Below, piece after piece: positions 61,520-64,000 of a DNA stretch of 64,000 nt (positions within the stretch are counted from its first letter, which is position 1; each line of letters starts with the position of its first letter). The translations under genes were made by a program, and so were the position numbers. Where the stretch lies: contig NZ_LT985980.1 in the NCBI RefSeq assembly GCF_900291985.1, positions 186,001 through 250,000 on the forward strand, read 5' to 3'. This DNA comes from Lysinibacillus timonensis (lineage in GTDB: Bacteria > Bacillota > Bacilli > Bacillales_A > Planococcaceae). The notes under the pieces are model-generated. The model was not told the origin of the DNA, did no database searches, and was given only the letters and a program-made list of their open reading frames with translations.

Positions 61520-61903
61520 CTATATCAGACTCAAAAAAAGGATCTTGTCATTAGTATTTTTTGCATAATAACAATAACCTTCATATTCGATTTGATTTAC
61601 AAATACTGTAGGATGTTCGTGTTGCACCGTGCAAAGAATCATCTCAGTATTTAAATTAGCATAAATAGATTCAACTTGGTGTAAAAAATCTTTGTGTATA
61701 GGAATGGCTGGGGCGTTTATATATTCTCGTTGTTCGTCTCCAAAGTATCGTTCTTCAACAAAAATCAGATAATAATCCGATTCTCTAAACGTTTCTTTTT
61801 CACGTTCTTTCAGGAATAGATTTTTGAATTTATTTGATAGTTTATGTAAATGTCGATGTGGAGGAATATTCTCTCCAAATAATAGTAATATTAATTTTTC
61901 CAT
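61520..61903 (-). CDS. Hypothetical cytoplasmic protein
   Basis: 127 residues without signal peptide or membrane segment, starting MEKLILLLFGENIPPHRHLHKL. It is rich in aromatic and acidic residues (YYLIFVEERYFGDEQREYINAPAIPIHKDFLHQVESIYANL). The tail VFVNQIEYEGYCYYAKNT is distinctive, but I do not recognise the family. AGGAG RBS. It sits among orphan toxin/immunity-type genes; an immunity-like role is possible but unproven. Confidence 0.62.
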   Translation of the reverse strand: MEKLILLLFGENIPPHRHLHKLSNKFKNLFLKEREKETFRESDYYLIFVEERYFGDEQREYINAPAIPIHKDFLHQVESIYANLNTEMILCTVQHEHPTVFVNQIEYEGYCYYAKNTNDKILFLSLI

Positions 61904-61963
61904 TTAATACTCCTAACTTCTACCTTTGCGAAAACTAATGTAAAACATTTAAGCTTTATGAGC

Positions 61964-62509
61964 TTAATAATCAATAGAATTAGCTATCTGAATTAAGATT
62001 TCGGGTGTTACTTTATCAACTCTTTTATCAACATACAACACATATTGCCACTGATTACTTTCGAATGCTAACATTTTAAAAACAAAATCTGGCTCTATAT
62101 ATAAAGCATCATTTCCATTTTTTAGTTTAAAGACTTTTATTCCATACATATCGCTAAATTCTATTTTATGTTCAATAGGTCGAACAGTAATTTTATAGTG
62201 GTTTTCAGGTATCTGATCGCTGATAAATTTAACCTCAAAGTAATCGTTGATGTCATCATCTAAATTGTGAAATCTACCAAACTGATGGCTAAATTTTAAT
62301 GGTGGTATTCTAAGTGGTAAATTAAGTTCTTGTTTGAAATGTTGTTCAAATTCAGTTAATGCACCTTCAACTGTCTTGTATCCTCCTTCAGTAAATAATT
62401 CCTCAAAAGATGGCGTAACATCTGTTTTTCCGTAAACCTGTCCATAATTTGTTCCAAAAATTAAGATACTGAATAAAATGAATAATATGAAAGAAACACT
62501 TTTGTTCAA
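61964..62509 (-). CDS. Secreted protein of unknown function (intact copy of a duplicated gene)
   Basis: 181 residues with a signal peptide (KSVSFILFILFSILIFGTNYGQVYG) and a soluble domain with GYKTVEGALTEFEQHFKQELNLPLRIPPLKFSHQFGRF and PEILIQIANSID. I propose TTG 62509, 6 nt after AGGGTG; the ATG at 62515 abuts that site. A frameshifted paralogue lies just downstream, so this is a local duplication. No named domain recognised. Confidence 0.68.
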   Translation of the reverse strand: MNKSVSFILFILFSILIFGTNYGQVYGKTDVTPSFEELFTEGGYKTVEGALTEFEQHFKQELNLPLRIPPLKFSHQFGRFHNLDDDINDYFEVKFISDQIPENHYKITVRPIEHKIEFSDMYGIKVFKLKNGNDALYIEPDFVFKMLAFESNQWQYVLYVDKRVDKVTPEILIQIANSIDY

Positions 62510-62685
62510 TTTCATCACCCTAAATTATATTTGGGTATAGTTTGTCCATATCAGTTACAGTTATCATTATTCAAGTAAAGGCCCTAAAATGAAAAATTGG
62601 CACTCATCCTAGTTCTAAGATTGCGCCCTATTATTGAATATCGTTTAAAATAGCACTCTTTTGGCCACTAAATACATGATTAACC

Positions 62686-62952
62686 TCAAAATAGTAGTGA
62701 AAATATAAACACTGAAAAGAATAACACACAAATTGAAACTATGATTAGTACTACTTTCATAAGCTTTGCTGGTAGAAGTCTTAATAAAATGTTAGCAAAG
62801 AAAATCATAAGTACCTGACCAAATGAATCATATGTAGAATCTTTGATATAATCTTTTTGTTTATGAATTTCACTATTAAAATGTCGTAATGTCCAATATA
62901 AAAGGGCTATACCTGAAATCAGCACTAATAACCCTGCAAAACTAATATACAT
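62686..62952 (-). CDS. Hypothetical small membrane protein
   Basis: 88 residues: one helix at the N-terminus (YISFAGLLVLISGIALLYWTLRHF), a charged loop (NSEIHKQKDYIKDSTYDS) and one or two further hydrophobic stretches (VLMIFFANILL and VLIIVSICVLFFSVFIFSLLF). AAGGA RBS. Such small membrane proteins are common in toxin/immunity gene tails. Function unknown. Confidence 0.65.
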   Translation of the reverse strand: MYISFAGLLVLISGIALLYWTLRHFNSEIHKQKDYIKDSTYDSFGQVLMIFFANILLRLLPAKLMKVVLIIVSICVLFFSVFIFSLLF

Positions 62953-63166
62953 AACGAAGTTCCTTTATTTTTCTTATTTGAACTAAGTTTTAACTTTTAA
63001 CATCTTTGCTTTTATTAAAAATGATTTTCTTTTTCTAGGCGTTATACAATTATATGACCTCTATCGTGAAGAAAAGGAACATTTCTTATTCTTGAAATTG
63101 CAGGATTATTGAATATTAAAAGACAAGAAAGCAGCAAAATAATTGCAAGTATTTTCTAAAAAAGAA

Positions 63167-63613
63167 CTAAAAGTCACTAATTAGGCCATATCGATTTTCT
63201 TTACCCATCCAAGAACTGACATCACGCCATTTTATACTCTTAGCAGAAAGCCAGCTAGTTTCAGTAAGCATTGAGTTTTCGGGTTCCCAATTATAGTCAT
63301 TAGCCCAATAAAGCAAACCTTTGTGTAAAATCAGTTTTGCATCATAAATAATTGAATCATAATTATCTGGACTTGGAACAATATGAAATTGAGCTACATC
63401 CTTAAATAATAATTCGATTGCCGAAGGGTTATGATACTGTCTTTGGAAAAGGATTCGGACATTAGTTTCAGGTACCGGAGACATCGATAAATTATCATCA
63501 ACATAACTCTCAGTCCACATATACAATTCTTTTAAACAACTATCATGAAAGCCACCAAACGTTTGCAAAAGATTTTCAATATCTTTATTATTCTTAATTT
63601 CAAACCATTCCAT
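63167..63613 (-). CDS. Hypothetical protein, possible immunity protein
   Basis: 148 cytoplasmic residues beginning MEWFEIKNNKDIENLLQTFGGFHDSCLKELYMW. The GGFHDSCLKE motif and the following RILFQRQYHNPSAIELLFKD pattern recall small immunity-like proteins encoded next to contact-dependent or polymorphic toxins in Bacillota. This is a resemblance, not a firm family match. It follows the truncated gene at the right edge on the same strand, the order toxin then immunity. AGGAG is 12 nt upstream of the chosen ATG. Confidence 0.6.
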   Translation of the reverse strand: MEWFEIKNNKDIENLLQTFGGFHDSCLKELYMWTESYVDDNLSMSPVPETNVRILFQRQYHNPSAIELLFKDVAQFHIVPSPDNYDSIIYDAKLILHKGLLYWANDYNWEPENSMLTETSWLSAKSIKWRDVSSWMGKENRYGLISDF

Positions 63614-63744
63614 AGGGATATTCAACTCCTATTACTTGTTTTCCATCAACATTTAGATTTAGGGGTTTTTGTTTTTACTCGACTTCCAGAAAATGATACC
63701 AATACATAATAAAAGAGCACAATTTCCTCTGGAAAATGAGCCCA

Positions 63745-64000
63745 TTAGTTTAATAACTTTGATTCTGCAAGTACTCTTATGTAATCCGTACCCCAAATCC
63801 CCAAAGTTTCATATTTCTCCCATTCCTCTTTTTTAATTGGTCCTATTTCTTTTAACCCTTTCATTAATTTACAATATTCAGGTTGGGAGCCTGTTTGAGA
63901 ACGAAAATAGTTAGGTTCAATAGAGTCTAACTCCAATGGACGGTACCCAGTGACCATACCGTCTAACCCAGTTTCGTATATGCAATTAATGTGTGCTACT
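63745..64000 (-). CDS. C-terminal end of a protein entering from the right edge (possible polymorphic toxin)
   Basis: The frame is open from the stop at 63745 to the window edge, so the ORF is 5'-truncated and at least 85 residues belong to a larger protein: AHINCIYETGLDGMVTGYRP, then LELDSIEPNYFRSQTGSQPE and a tail GIWGTDYIRVLAESKLLN. The internal ATG at 63955-63957 has no RBS. A toxin C-terminus is a guess from the tail of small orphan genes downstream. Confidence 0.55.
   Translation of the reverse strand, partial: VAHINCIYETGLDGMVTGYRPLELDSIEPNYFRSQTGSQPEYCKLMKGLKEIGPIKKEEWEKYETLGIWGTDYIRVLAESKLLN

Overview
The window looks like chromosome of an endospore-forming, low-GC Bacillota. The mix of S-layer homology (SLH) proteins, spore coat and small acid-soluble spore protein (SASP) genes, T-box leaders and Bacillus-like gene order suggests the Planococcaceae/Caryophanaceae (Lysinibacillus/Solibacillus-like). 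This is inferred from gene content, not from a database search. Most of the window is ordinary housekeeping or accessory chromosome with strong Shine-Dalgarno sites and frequent hairpin terminators. I moved many starts to the codon with the best ribosome binding site (RBS).

Layout. 1-2.6 kb: branched-chain amino acid synthesis, with ilvD followed by a T-box leader and ilvB running off the left edge. 3-8 kb: small membrane proteins, a lytic transglycosylase, mscL, metI, a CBS-domain protein and a SCO protein. 8-13 kb: a yvrJ/DUF1659/DUF2922 group and the ccd cytochrome c locus (ccdA, response regulator, ccdC, DUF2621) split by an SLH protein gene. 13-19 kb: a GIY-YIG-like protein, a RarD permease, and an ABC exporter operon led by a PadR repressor with a clear promoter and operator. 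19-24 kb: thioesterase, spore coat CotD, TelA, an unusual SDR protein, YjcZ and an NRDE protein. 24-26 kb: an IS110-family element whose long structured leader is a candidate bridge RNA. 26-31.5 kb: lipoprotein, soluble chemoreceptor and a TAXI-type TRAP transporter operon. 31.8-33.5 kb: T-box-controlled prolyl-tRNA synthetase of the short archaeal/eukaryotic-like class. 36-47 kb: DUF3889 protein, lipoprotein, two metallo-hydrolases, an ECF sigma/anti-sigma pair, a CPA2 antiporter, a chemoreceptor and a TetM-like GTPase. 48-58 kb: sporulation-rich stretch (Tlp, an Asn-rich protein, CotF-like proteins with adhB, an SLH/YcdB-like protein, EcsC, and a cluster of EIAKEF-motif proteins), ended by a lone tRNA. 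58-64 kb: small orphan minus-strand genes and decayed paralogues, resembling the downstream tail of a toxin/immunity locus.

The two most striking things are these. (1) There are two intergenic arrays (33.7-36.0 kb, split by an IS256-family insertion, and 47.46-48.2 kb). Each has about 15 copies of a 27-nt dyad plus 25-nt linker in a nearly exact 52-bp register. The arm sequences differ between the arrays, but geometry, TGTC/GACA ends and a central CGCT are shared. (2) Three consecutive small genes (56.2-57.9 kb) carry 1, 11 and 1 copies of an E-I-A-K-E-F motif that resembles the cleavage site of the spore germination protease GPR. They may be a non-canonical SASP-like storage protein family.
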